The notes beneath the pieces are model-generated. The model saw only the letters and a program-made list of their open reading frames with translations, did no database searches and had not been told where the DNA came from. A DNA stretch of 64,000 bases from SCTD01 sp963781675 (lineage in GTDB: Bacteria > Actinomycetota > Actinomycetes > Mycobacteriales > SCTD01), in NCBI GenBank assembly GCA_963781675.1, contig CAWAGF010000002.1:1-64000 (forward strand), read 5' to 3'. Of the stretch, positions 16,318-24,603 are shown piece after piece. How positions within the stretch are numbered: position 1 is the stretch's first letter; each line of letters begins with the position of its first letter. Made by a program: the position numbers and the translations under genes.

Positions 16318-16702
16318 CTCGTCGCCTTCGGTCGTGGTAGACGAGCTGCTCTGCAGGCAGCCAGGCATGGCGGTCGACGTGGTGTGTCTTGGCCATGTGC
16401 AGCAGTCGGTGGGCGTCGAATGTGTTGGCGGGCCGGACGAGGTTGATGCCGGCGCGTTCGCAGGCGGCGCTGATGCGGCTGACCAGCGCCCGTCCGCCCT
16501 GCGGGCTGGTGCCGTAATTGGCGGCGAGCAGCCGGTCGTATTCGCCGGTGCGGACCGCCGGTGCTCCGGGGCCGAGCTCGAAGCTGCGTCAGATGACGTA
16601 GGAGTCGTCCGCGTGCTCGAACTGCTCCAGCGCCTGCTCCAGGTGCGCCCTACCGATGGCACACCAGGGGCAGACGAGGCCGGACCAGACGTCGATCTTC
16701 AT
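16318..16702 (-). pseudogene. DsbA/FrnE-like oxidoreductase, truncated with in-frame TGA
   Basis: Starts MKIDVWSGLVCPWCAIGRAH with the thioredoxin-fold CPWC active site. A TGA at 16589-16591 stands where FrnE-type proteins usually have Y or W before RSFEL. The frame then continues APAVRTGEYDRLLAANYGTS, ISAACERAG and RPANTFDAHRLLHMAK. A further +1 shift near 16333 leads to TEGDE and the homology then stops, about 90 aa short of the usual 210-230. The ATG overlaps the stop of the upstream HAD gene. Broken at three points, so a true pseudogene is likely. Confidence 0.75.
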
Positions 16703-17376
16703 GCGTGCACCAGGGCGTGGGCGACCTCGGACAGGGTCGCCCCGGTCACGGCCGGACGCTCGAAGACCGCTGGCCACGGGGTGCCTTGTCGGTTGATCCA
16801 GCCGCAGGTCATGCCTACGGCGCCGGCGCCGTGCAGGTCCCACGGATGGACGGCGACCATGACGCAGCGCTCCAGGCGGACGCCGCACTGGTCGGCCACC
16901 CACCTGTAGGCGTCGGGGTGTGGCTTCCAGCGGCAGGCGTCGTCCACCGACAGGCGCCGCTCCACCAGGTCAGCGACACCGGCGCGCCCGAGCAGCTGCT
17001 CTGACTGCGACAGCGAGCCGTTCGTGAGCGTCACGACCCGCACGCCCGCGGCGGCGAGCGCCCGCAGCCCGGCGGGGACGTCCGGATGCACGTCGAGCAC
17101 CGCGATGCCGTCCATGAACTCGACGACGGCCTGCTCGACGGGGACGGTCAGGCCGGTCAGCTGGCTGAGCAGGCCGGTCAGGACGGCGGAGCCGACCGCG
17201 GAGAACGGCCGTGCACTGCCGCTGGCGGCGAGCGCGAACCCGTCGCGCAGCGTGCCGGCGAACCACGTGTCCAGCAGATGTGCCGGCGCACCGACGCCGG
17301 TGAACCGGGCGCGCAGCGGCTCCAGGTCCGACAGGGTCTCGTTGACGTCGAGGACGACGAGCTCCGGAGCAGCCAC
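16699..17376 (-). CDS. HAD-superfamily hydrolase, type II haloacid dehalogenase-like
   Basis: 225 aa. Motif I LVVLDVNETLSD carries the nucleophile aspartate and the NETL typical of haloacid dehalogenase type II. Motif II is VVTLTNGSLSQ, and the lysine/aspartate motifs are RWKPHPDAYRWVAD and MVAVHPWDLHGAGAVGM. GTG at 17376, six bases from the stop of the upstream START-like gene, so translation is coupled. It may remove halide or phosphate; the substrate is unknown. Confidence 0.82.
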   Translation of the reverse strand: MAAPELVVLDVNETLSDLEPLRARFTGVGAPAHLLDTWFAGTLRDGFALAASGSARPFSAVGSAVLTGLLSQLTGLTVPVEQAVVEFMDGIAVLDVHPDVPAGLRALAAAGVRVVTLTNGSLSQSEQLLGRAGVADLVERRLSVDDACRWKPHPDAYRWVADQCGVRLERCVMVAVHPWDLHGAGAVGMTCGWINRQGTPWPAVFERPAVTGATLSEVAHALVHA

Positions 17377-17381
17377 CGCCG

Positions 17382-17777
17382 TCAGCTGGTGCCTTCGAGG
17401 TGGGCCTTGAGGCCCTGCACGCCGCCCTCGATCGACGGCCCCATCAGGTCGACCAGGCTGTCCGGGGTGATCTCGGTCGAGTACACGACCAGGGCGCCGT
17501 CCGGCCCGTCCTCGAGGACGTCGACGGTGCCCAGGTGGTGCTCGACGGGCATCCCGCCGGTGATCTTGTACTGGAAGCGGCGCAGGTCGTGGTCGACGTT
17601 GACGACGTCCTCGTGCAGCTCGTGGCCTCCGGCGAGGGTGCAGCTGCGCGTGCCGTCGGTGGCGTTCGCGTGCTCGATGCCGGGGAACCAGGAGGAGATG
17701 CCGGCGGCGTCCGACACGGTCTTCCACACCTCATCGGCCGGGCGGGCGATGCGGGCGGTGCTGCGGAGCGAAGCCAT
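17382..17777 (-). CDS. SRPBCC/START-like (polyketide cyclase) protein
   Basis: 131 aa. Typical SRPBCC start STARIARPADEVWKTVSDAAGISSWFPGIEHA, then ELHEDVVNVDHDLRRFQYKITGG and a C-terminal helix. Such proteins bind small hydrophobic ligands. ATG at 17777. It heads a minus-strand set with the HAD hydrolase and DsbA remnant. Upstream, at about 17866, the minus strand holds CCGTACATTGT, a partial match to the island operator. Confidence 0.8.
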   Translation of the reverse strand: MASLRSTARIARPADEVWKTVSDAAGISSWFPGIEHANATDGTRSCTLAGGHELHEDVVNVDHDLRRFQYKITGGMPVEHHLGTVDVLEDGPDGALVVYSTEITPDSLVDLMGPSIEGGVQGLKAHLEGTS

Positions 17778-17865
17778 GTCAGGGCCTTCCGTCGAGTGCT
17801 CGGGGACATGCGAGGACCGGTGGCAGATCCTCGCCGCTGGTGCCTGCGCTCGTCCACGGGCGGGA

Positions 17866-17877
17866 CAATGTACGGCA
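17866..17877 (-). promoter_or_regulatory. Weak promoter/operator-like site (CCGTACATTGT)
   Basis: The minus strand reads CCGTACATTGT, sharing nine bases with the island operator but lacking its leading TGT. TACATT could be a -10 box for the SRPBCC operon, with the start codon about 90 bases further on. Confidence 0.3.
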
Positions 17878-17919
17878 TCTCCGGATGCCGTAGCACCTCC
17901 GAGCGGCTGCCGTTGGGTC

Positions 17920-19086
17920 CTACTGGGTGACCAGCGCCGTGTCGGGCTGGAAGGCTGCCCAGGCGAACCAGAAGGCGTCCTGGTGCGGGAGCGAGGTCAG
18001 CTGCGTGCCTTTCAGCGGTCCCTCGGTCGCCAAGCCGGTCAGCGTCCATCGGCTTCGGGTCTCGCGGTCGCGGAAGCCCTCGCGACCTGACACGGCGAAC
18101 GTCAGGGTGCGGCCGTCGACCCGCGGGTCGTACACGCCGGTGCTGCCGACGTCGCGGCCCTGTCGAACGTCGGAGCTCTCCAGCGGGGAGGCGCTGCCAG
18201 GCGCCCAGAGCAGCACCATGGGCTGTCCCCCGACGGTCGTGTCGATCGTTCGGCGACAGCGCAGCACGTCGTACGACCACGCCTTGGACGTTCCGCCGAA
18301 CGTGACGCCGGCGACGCGGACGAAGGCGGGCAGGCGGTCGTCGACCTCGCCCTTGAACAGGAACGGGTCGCCGGAGGTGTCGTAGCCCTCGTACGGGTTG
18401 ACGGTCTCCTCCAGCTCGTCCTCGGACTCCAGGACGACAGCCACCGCGGGGTAGGCGTCGCGGACCTCCTTCCACGGCAGCAGGGAAGAAGCGACGACGT
18501 CCAGCTCGGCGCCGAGCAGCGGCCCGAGCACCGCCTTGCCCAGCGGCTGGGGCCACAGCGAGGTGGTGCGGCGGTCGAACATGACCAGGGCGGACCGGTA
18601 CAGCCCGCCGCTGACGCCGAACACCTCAGGTCGTCCGTTGACACGGCGGTCGAAGGTGATGCCGGTGTTGCACAGCGGGCACCACGTCACGGCGACCGGC
18701 AGCCCGCCGACCACGTCGTTGACGATCTCGTGCCGGATCAGCGAGCGGACGGGATAGGCGCGGGCCTGCCCGCCATGGGTGACGAGCATGACCTGCTCGG
18801 TGTCGCTGAGCGCGGTGTCCGCTTGGGTCACGGTGATGCGCACGGGGTTGCTGATCGCCGGGATGCCGTCGAAGCTGGCGGCGTCGATGAGCTCCGTCGG
18901 GTCTATCAGCGGCTCGCCCTTGGTCGACAGCAGCGCGAAGCGTGCGATCTCGCTGAGGTCGTTCACCCGTGCCGGAGCGTTCTCCCCGATGTCTGACGTA
19001 GCGGCGGGCGCGGCGCCGCAGGCGGTGAGGGCTGCGCACGTGGCGATGCCAGCGGCAACCAGGCGCAGTCTCACGGGGTGCTTCAC
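17920..19086 (-). CDS. DUF3179 domain lipoprotein
   Basis: 388 aa. Lipoprotein signal with lipobox LTACG, then a DUF3179 domain: GGQARAYPVRSLIRHEIVND, the conserved cysteine motif VTWCPLCNTGITFDR, and FGVSGGLYRSALVMFDR with SLWPQPLG. The GTG at 19086 overlaps the ccdA stop (GTGA). The function of DUF3179 is not known. The CPLC motif and linkage to ccdA and tlpA suggest an extracytoplasmic thiol or metal role. Confidence 0.85.
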   Translation of the reverse strand: MKHPVRLRLVAAGIATCAALTACGAAPAATSDIGENAPARVNDLSEIARFALLSTKGEPLIDPTELIDAASFDGIPAISNPVRITVTQADTALSDTEQVMLVTHGGQARAYPVRSLIRHEIVNDVVGGLPVAVTWCPLCNTGITFDRRVNGRPEVFGVSGGLYRSALVMFDRRTTSLWPQPLGKAVLGPLLGAELDVVASSLLPWKEVRDAYPAVAVVLESEDELEETVNPYEGYDTSGDPFLFKGEVDDRLPAFVRVAGVTFGGTSKAWSYDVLRCRRTIDTTVGGQPMVLLWAPGSASPLESSDVRQGRDVGSTGVYDPRVDGRTLTFAVSGREGFRDRETRSRWTLTGLATEGPLKGTQLTSLPHQDAFWFAWAAFQPDTALVTQ

Positions 19087-19835
19087 AGCGCCGGGGTGAA
19101 GCCGGAGATGGCCGGCTGGATCGACGTCAGGACGCGGTCCCACAGGCCGGTCACCAGCAGGACGCCGACACCGACGAGGACGCCGCCGCCGGCCCGCTCG
19201 AGCCGCAGGCTGTGCCGGCGCAGGACGGCGACGGCGCCGACGCCGCGCTCGAACAGCGCGCCGATGACGATGAACGGCACGCCGAGGCCGAGGGCGTAGG
19301 CGAAGGCGAGGGTGGCGCCACGCGCCGGTGAGGCGGAGCCGTCCGCGGCGGTCAGCGTGAGGATCGCGGCCAGCGTCGGGCCGATGCACGGGGTCCAGCC
19401 GGCAGCGAAGACCAGCCCGAGGGGGAACGCGCCGAGCAGGCCCCCGCGGCGCACCCGCGACAGGGCGCGGGCCTCGCGCTCCATGACGGCCGGTCGCAGC
19501 ACGCCGAGCAGGAACAGGCCCATCGCGATGACCAGCACTCCGCCGAGGGCACCGACGAGCTGGCGGTGCTCGGCGATCGCCCGGCCCAGCCCGCCGAACG
19601 CGCCCCCGAGCAGGGTGAAGAACACCGCGAAGCCCAGGACGAACAGCACGCTCGCCAGCAGGACCGTGCTGCGTCCCGGGGACCTGCCTTGCTCCCGGGC
19701 GCCGGCGAGCCCGGAGGCGAACGCGAGGTAGCCCGGCACCAGCGGAAGGACGCACGGCGAGGCGAAGCTGACGACGCCCGCCGCGGCGCTGACCGCGAGG
19801 GCCACGGTCAGCGGCGCGCCGGCGGCGTCGAGCAC
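19083..19835 (-). CDS. ccdA: CcdA/DsbD-type thiol-disulfide transmembrane protein
   Basis: 250 aa with six hydrophobic segments. The family cysteines appear in FASPCVLPLVPGYLAF and FAAGWTPCIGPTLAAIL, the pair that carries electrons across the membrane from thioredoxin. GTG at 19835, two bases after the tlpA stop. It would reduce the TlpA-like protein outside the membrane. Confidence 0.93.
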   Translation of the reverse strand: MLDAAGAPLTVALAVSAAAGVVSFASPCVLPLVPGYLAFASGLAGAREQGRSPGRSTVLLASVLFVLGFAVFFTLLGGAFGGLGRAIAEHRQLVGALGGVLVIAMGLFLLGVLRPAVMEREARALSRVRRGGLLGAFPLGLVFAAGWTPCIGPTLAAILTLTAADGSASPARGATLAFAYALGLGVPFIVIGALFERGVGAVAVLRRHSLRLERAGGGVLVGVGVLLVTGLWDRVLTSIQPAISGFTPAL

Positions 19836-19836
19836 G

Positions 19837-20424
19837 TCAGGCCCGGACGCCGAGGGAGCGGTCGATCTCCTCGAGCAGGAGCTGCTCGGTGAGCAGGCCG
19901 TTGTGCACCTTGCGCACGACACCCTCCGCGTCGATGAACACCGTTGTCGGGAGCCCGCCGGTGGTGTTGAACTGGCGCAGCAGCTCGTCGGTCGGGTCGG
20001 CGAACGTCGGGTAGGTGACCTTCGAGCGCTCGATCATCTGCGCCTGCGCACTGTCGGTGTCGTTGCTCTGCGGGTTCGCGCCCAGGACCTGGACGCGACC
20101 GGCCAGCCGCTCGGAGACGCGCTGGAAGTCCGGTAGCTCCCGGTCGCAGACCGTGCACCAGGAGGCGTAGAAGTTGAGCACGATCGGCATGCCGCGCAGC
20201 TCCGCGGTGTCGACGGTCGTCCCGGCGAAGCTCTGTCCGCGGAACTCGACGACCTGGGAGCCCGGGTCGTAGGCGACGGTCAGGTCCTGACTGCCTCCGC
20301 TGCGGCTGGACGTGACCAGCGCAGTGATCACCGCAGCGACGAGCGCTACGGCAACGGCGACGGCGACGACCGGCCGCCCGCCGCGAGCGCCCTTGCCTCG
20401 CGCGCCTGCACGCTGCTTGCTCAT
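19837..20424 (-). CDS. TlpA/ResA-like membrane-anchored thioredoxin
   Basis: 195 aa. An N-terminal basic region and a single membrane anchor (about residues 19-38) precede a redoxin domain with VLNFYASWCTVCDRELPDF. The active-site cysteines are about C90 and C93. GGLPTTVFIDAEGVV provides the cis-proline. The partner ccdA follows at once, making a complete extracytoplasmic reducing pathway with DUF3179 at the end. Confidence 0.92.
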   Translation of the reverse strand: MSKQRAGARGKGARGGRPVVAVAVAVALVAAVITALVTSSRSGGSQDLTVAYDPGSQVVEFRGQSFAGTTVDTAELRGMPIVLNFYASWCTVCDRELPDFQRVSERLAGRVQVLGANPQSNDTDSAQAQMIERSKVTYPTFADPTDELLRQFNTTGGLPTTVFIDAEGVVRKVHNGLLTEQLLLEEIDRSLGVRA

Positions 20425-20497
20425 CGAAGCTCCTGATGCTTGCCGTTCACGGGCGCGGCGTACGTCGGGGCGGGGTCACGGCCTTTGACGTCGACGG

Positions 20498-21040
20498 TCA
20501 GCGGTTGGTGTTCGGGCGCAGCTCGTACGCGCCCCAGGCGACCAGCAGCGCTACGTAGACCCACGTCTGGCCGGCGAACGGCTTGACCATCTGCTGCTCG
20601 AGCAACGCGAAGCCACCGAACAGCAGCACGGGCATCGCCACGCTCATGGCGCTGATGGAGAAGCCGCGGGCCTGCGCGAGCAGCCCGGCGAGCACGCCAC
20701 CCAGACCGAGGGCCATGACGGCGAGCGCGAGGAACTGGAAGCTGTCGGGCATCCGGCCGTCGCGCAGCCACAGGGCTGCAGCGACACCGACGCTGGTGAT
20801 GACGAAGCCCGGCCCCCACAAGGTGCCACGGCTGCGGCCGGCGGCTGCGGCGGCGAGGTAGGTGAGGCCGGTGAGCGCGGGGAACCAGTAGAACGGGATG
20901 GCCTCGGTCTCGATGAGCGCGACGATGAGGACCGCGCCGACGATGAGCGCGATGCCACGGGCGCGGCGGGCGCTGGTGTCGTCTGTCGCGTGCGAGCCGT
21001 CCGCGGTGGCGGGCGTGGAGCCGGCGGTGGTGCGGGCCAT
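20498..21040 (-). CDS. Multi-pass membrane protein, unknown
   Basis: 180 aa with a hydrophilic N-terminus of about 28 aa and five or six helices (for example ALIVGAVLIVALIETEAIPF, FLALAVMALGLGGVLAGLL, WVYVALLVAWGAYEL). ATG at 21040 with GGAGG upstream. It leads the tlpA-ccdA-DUF3179 set. Possibly a membrane electron carrier or assembly factor; no family recognised. Confidence 0.7.
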   Translation of the reverse strand: MARTTAGSTPATADGSHATDDTSARRARGIALIVGAVLIVALIETEAIPFYWFPALTGLTYLAAAAAGRSRGTLWGPGFVITSVGVAAALWLRDGRMPDSFQFLALAVMALGLGGVLAGLLAQARGFSISAMSVAMPVLLFGGFALLEQQMVKPFAGQTWVYVALLVAWGAYELRPNTNR

Positions 21041-21203
21041 GAGGTCCTCCAGGTCAAGGCCGCCCGGTCGGGCGGTCCTTGATCCATACGCGGACCAGGC
21101 ACGTACGGTTTCCGCTTGGCATCCTGGGTGACCGAAGGCAGAGGAGCCGGCGATAGGTCACCGACCCTGACGCTGCTCATCAACGACGCGGCAGGAGCTT
21201 CCG

Positions 21204-21449
21204 GTGGATCCGTCGGCTCCGCCGCGCCTGCCCGAGCCGACGCGGCTCGAGCGGTGGGTCGGTGAGGGTGGCTGGTTCGTCGACCTGCTGCTGCCGTCGA
21301 CGGACGCGGGTGTCGCCGTGCAGGCGGTCATCCTGTCGGTGGTGTTCGGCCTGCTGTTCCTGCCGGCGCGCCGGCTGGGCATCCTGCAGCTGTGGGCTGG
21401 CGTCGCGGTGTTCACGGCCGGGTTGTTCGTGCTTCGCGGAGCGCATTAG
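21204..21449 (+). CDS. Small membrane protein, unknown
   Basis: 81 aa; GTG at 21204 with AGGAG 5 bases upstream. Hydrophilic start (PEPTRLERWVGEGGWFVDLL) then two hydrophobic segments (VAVQAVILSVVFGLLFLP and LQLWAGVAVFTAGLFVL). Divergent from the membrane protein at 20498. No family recognised. Confidence 0.6.
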   Translation: MDPSAPPRLPEPTRLERWVGEGGWFVDLLLPSTDAGVAVQAVILSVVFGLLFLPARRLGILQLWAGVAVFTAGLFVLRGAH

Positions 21450-21558
21450 GCGTCCGTACCGGGTCTGGCGGGGCATCCACCCGACGCGAGCGCCGAGCTG
21501 TACAGACGAGGAGGACCTGCCCGCGTCTGCTGCCGCAGCGGCGGAGCATGATCAGCCC

Positions 21559-22263
21559 ATGACGATGCCGGCGCTGGTCACGACAGGCAGGTGGATCAGT
21601 CAGACCTCCGCCCGGGAGAACCTCGGCCTGCTGCGCCGCGGCGAGCTCGCCGAGCTGCGCAAGGTCGGGACCGTCCGATGGGTCGAGGCGGGCACGGTGG
21701 TCGCCGCAGCCGGTGCGGCCCCGACGCACGTGCAGGTCGTCGGCGATGGCGAGCTCGAGCTCATGGCCCGGCAGGACGGCGGCCGGACCACCATGAGCGT
21801 GATCCGCGCCGGTGGAGTGATCATGGACATTCCGCTGCTCCTGGGCAACCCGATGCCCTTCGACGCCGTCGCCAGCCGAGACACCGAGATGATCGCGCTG
21901 TCCCGGCAGCGCTGGACCGAGCTGCTCGCCTCCTCGCCGTCGCTGTCGATGCGATGGATGACCTCCATCGCCCGGAGGCTCGACGACGACCGAAGGCGGC
22001 TCGTCGTCGTCACCAGCAAGCCACTCATCAGCCAGGTCGCCTACCTGCTGCTGGACCTCGCTGAGGCGGACCCGCACGGCCGCCCTGTCGTCCGGTTGAG
22101 CCACACCACGTTGTCGCACCTGCTCGGCGCACGACGGCAGTCGGTGACCCGGGTGATCGCACAGCTGCGCGAGCAGCGTCTCGTCGAGACGGGGTACGGC
22201 TCGACCGTCCTGCTCGACGAGGACGGCCTGCGCGACGTGATGGGACGTGACCCGCTCCCGTAG
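21559..22263 (+). CDS. Crp/Fnr-family transcriptional regulator
   Basis: 234 aa. N-terminal cyclic-nucleotide-binding-like beta-roll (LRKVGTVRWVEAGTVVAAAGA, IRAGGVIMDIPLLLGNPMPF), then a dimer helix (LSMRWMTSIARRLDDDRRR). A winged helix with recognition helix TLSHLLGARRQSVTRVIAQLREQRLVE follows. It lacks an Fnr-type cysteine cluster and the usual cAMP-binding arginine-serine pair is not evident, so the signal is unknown. It stands before the thioredoxin-mycoredoxin-trxB set and may control it. Confidence 0.85.
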   Translation: MTMPALVTTGRWISQTSARENLGLLRRGELAELRKVGTVRWVEAGTVVAAAGAAPTHVQVVGDGELELMARQDGGRTTMSVIRAGGVIMDIPLLLGNPMPFDAVASRDTEMIALSRQRWTELLASSPSLSMRWMTSIARRLDDDRRRLVVVTSKPLISQVAYLLLDLAEADPHGRPVVRLSHTTLSHLLGARRQSVTRVIAQLREQRLVETGYGSTVLLDEDGLRDVMGRDPLP

Positions 22264-22398
22264 CGCTCCAGGTCTGCGCGCTCTGCTGTGGCGCACCGGC
22301 GTTCCGGTCGAGGCTCAGCCGCGGACAGTCGGCATCCCTTGTGACGATCTTTCGCCATGCGCATGCAGCCGACAGGAGACTGCAGGCATGAGAACGCC

Positions 22399-22833
22399 AT
22401 GATGTTCCGTCGGAGCTCGCGCGCACCAGCAACGGCGAAGACGACGGTGACGGCGGCAGCAGCAGCTGGCCGCGATGGGTCCGTCGTCGTCACCGTCACC
22501 GACGAGACGTTCCTGCAGCACACCGAGGGTGCGTTCACCGTCGTCGACTTCTGGGCCGCCTGGTGCGGGCCGTGCCGCAGCTTCGCGCCGGTGTTCCAGT
22601 CCGCAGCCGTGGCACACGCCGGCGCCGTGCGGTTCGGCTCGTGTGACATCGACACCAGCCCCGCGACCGCTGAGCTCCTGCAGATCCGGAGCATCCCGAC
22701 GCTGGTCGTGTTCGGACCGGACGGCAGCGAGATCGGACGCTCCCTGGGAGCGGTCTCGCGCGGCGACCTCAACGCCACGATCCGCCAGCTCGACGCTCGC
22801 GCTCAGACCGCCGACCGCCCCGCGGCCGGCTGA
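22399..22833 (+). CDS. trxA: Thioredoxin
   Basis: 144 aa from the chosen ATG. Thioredoxin fold with active site VVDFWAAWCGPCRSFAPVF (about C56, C59) and cis-proline RSIPTLVVFGPDG. The N-terminal 28 aa are extra compared with TrxA. The start is uncertain because an in-frame ATG at 22357 also exists and neither has a clear ribosome-binding site. Electrons would come from the TrxB encoded just downstream. Confidence 0.9.
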   Translation: MMFRRSSRAPATAKTTVTAAAAAGRDGSVVVTVTDETFLQHTEGAFTVVDFWAAWCGPCRSFAPVFQSAAVAHAGAVRFGSCDIDTSPATAELLQIRSIPTLVVFGPDGSEIGRSLGAVSRGDLNATIRQLDARAQTADRPAAG

Positions 22834-22925
22834 TGCACACAGTCACCCGTATGCCATTCGGGCATCTGTGGTGCGAACTCGCGTTGACCAGCACTGACAC
22901 CCACCGCTTCGGAAGGAGCCACCTC

Positions 22926-23171
22926 ATGTCCCAGGCGCTCACTATCTACAGCACGACGTGGTGCGGCTCCTGCCACCGCTTGATGAAGCAGCTCGACCGC
23001 GAAGGCATCGAGTACACCTCCGTCGACATCGAGCGCGACGAGAAGGCGGCTGCGTTCGTCCAAGGCGTCAACGGCGGCAACCAGACCGTCCCGACCGTCG
23101 TCTACGCCGACGGCACCGCCGCGACGAACCCGAGCCTGAGGGACGTCCTGGCCGTCGTGCGGGCCGCATGA
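22926..23171 (+). CDS. mrx1: Mycoredoxin-1-like glutaredoxin
   Basis: 81 aa. Begins MSQALTIYSTTWCGSCHRLM with the redox pair C13/C16, followed by IEYTSVDIERDEKAA, then TVPTVVYADGT, as in mycothiol-dependent mycoredoxins. ATG at 22926 preceded by GGAAGGAG. It reduces mixed disulfides with mycothiol in actinobacteria. Its stop overlaps the start of trxB (ATGA). Confidence 0.92.
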   Translation: MSQALTIYSTTWCGSCHRLMKQLDREGIEYTSVDIERDEKAAAFVQGVNGGNQTVPTVVYADGTAATNPSLRDVLAVVRAA

Positions 23172-24228
23172 GCAACGACGACCTGCAGGTGCGCAACGCG
23201 ATCGTCGTGGGGTCCGGCCCTTCGGGCTACACCGCCGCGATCTACCTGGCGCGGGCAGCGCTGGAGCCGCTGGTCTTCGAGGGCTCCGTCACCGCCGGCG
23301 GGGCGCTCGATGAACACCACCGACGTCGAGAACTACCCCGGCTTCCCGGACGGCGTCATGGGCCCCGAGCTGATGGACGACTTCCGCAAGCAGGCCGAGC
23401 GGTTCGGCGCCGAGCTGGTCACCGACGACGTCACGGAGATGGACCTCGCGTCCGACCCGAAGGTCGTCAAGGTCGGGCAGACCACCTACCTGGCCAAGAC
23501 CGTCGTGCTCGCGATGGGCTCGGCCTACCGCAACCTCGACATCCCCGGTGAGACGCGAGCTGTCCGGCCGCGGCGTCTCCTGGTGCGCGACCTGCGACGG
23601 CTTCTTCTTCCGCGACCAGGACATCGTCGTGGTCGGCGGCGGCGACACCGCCGTCGAGGAGGCCACCTTCCTCACCCGCTTCGCGCGCAGCGTCACGATG
23701 GTCCACCGCCGCGACACCCTGCGCGCCAGCAAGGTGATGCAGCAGCGCGCCTTCAGCAACGACAAGATCAGCTTCGAGTGGGACACCGAGGTCCTCGAGG
23801 CCGTCGGCACCGACCGGCTCGAAGGCGTGCGGCTGCGCAACCGCATCACCGGCGAGGAGAAGCTGATGCCGGCGACCGGCCTGTTCATCGCCGTCGGTCA
23901 CGACCCGCGCTCGGAGCTGGTCAAGGGCCAGGTCGACCTCGACGACGAGGGCTACGTCCTGGTCCAGCCGGACTCGACCGCGACCAACCTGCCGGGCGTG
24001 TTCGGCGCCGGCGACCTGGTCGACCACACCTACCGCCAGGCCATCACCGCCGCCGGCACCGGCTGCGCCGCCGCCCTCGACGCCGAGCGCTACCTGAGCA
24101 TGCTCGAGGACACCCCGCCGGAGCCGACGGTCGGCTTCGACACCGGCGTGCCGGCGGCACCGCCGGACCGGCCCGGCGTCGACGGCGGCACCGGCCGTGC
24201 GCCGCAGCACGCTCAGCGCCCGTACTGA
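23168..24228 (+). CDS. trxB: Thioredoxin reductase (two +1 frameshifts)
   Basis: All TrxB blocks are present but in three frames: AIVVGSGPSGYTAAIYLARA and VTAGGAL; then MNTTDVENYPGFPDGVMGPE to LDIPGET; then ELSGRGVSWCATCDGFFFRD (redox CATC), DIVVVGGGDTAVEEATFL and the C-terminal GVFGAGDLVDHTYRQ. The breaks are single extra bases at about 23309 and 23556. If they are sequence errors, this is a normal reductase of about 350 aa that reduces the thioredoxin upstream. If real, the island thioredoxin system is dead or served by a chromosomal TrxB. Confidence 0.88.
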
Positions 24229-24327
24229 CATGGCATCCCTGGCTGCCAGGGCAACGGTGTCCCGGACCGCATCGGGCAGCCTGGACGCGTTGTCCCTGGT
24301 CCGACAGCGACAGACGCAGGAGTCTTC

Positions 24328-24603
24328 GTGCCCCTCCCTCGGCTACAGCCGTGGACCCGCCCACGCGATGCCGTGGCGCAGGTGCTGCGTGGCGCGACGG
24401 TGCGCACGTGCAGCCCGGTGGCCGTCCTCGTCGGCACCGTGCTCAGCGTGGTCAACCAGGGTGACGTCGTCCTGGCCGGTATGGCCGATGAGCGGGTAGG
24501 CATGAAGATCGCGGCGAACCTGCTCATCCCCTTCCTCACCTCGAGCACCGGGGCGCTGCTCGCGGTCCGCGGGCGGCAGCCGGCCCTCGTGGCCGCACCG
24601 TGA
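24328..24603 (+). CDS. NrtS-like membrane protein (nitrate/nitrite transport family)
   Basis: 91 aa. Two hydrophobic segments with the NrtS-like pattern VLVGTVLSVVNQGDVVLAG followed by KIAANLLIPFLTSSTGALLA. GTG at 24328 with AGGAG upstream. NrtS proteins are linked to nitrate/nitrite transport in cyanobacteria, but many homologues have unproved roles. Its stop overlaps the next start. Confidence 0.7.
   Translation: MPLPRLQPWTRPRDAVAQVLRGATVRTCSPVAVLVGTVLSVVNQGDVVLAGMADERVGMKIAANLLIPFLTSSTGALLAVRGRQPALVAAP

Noticed and set aside
5649..16591. Alternative genetic code with UGA as tryptophan
   Set aside because: Neighbouring genes use TGG for tryptophan and TGA as normal stop; nonsense mutations explain it more simply.
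21127..21162. GGTGACC ... GGTCACC inverted repeat between divergent membrane-protein genes
   Set aside because: Only 7-bp arms with a 22-base gap in GC-rich DNA; not distinguishable from chance without conservation data.
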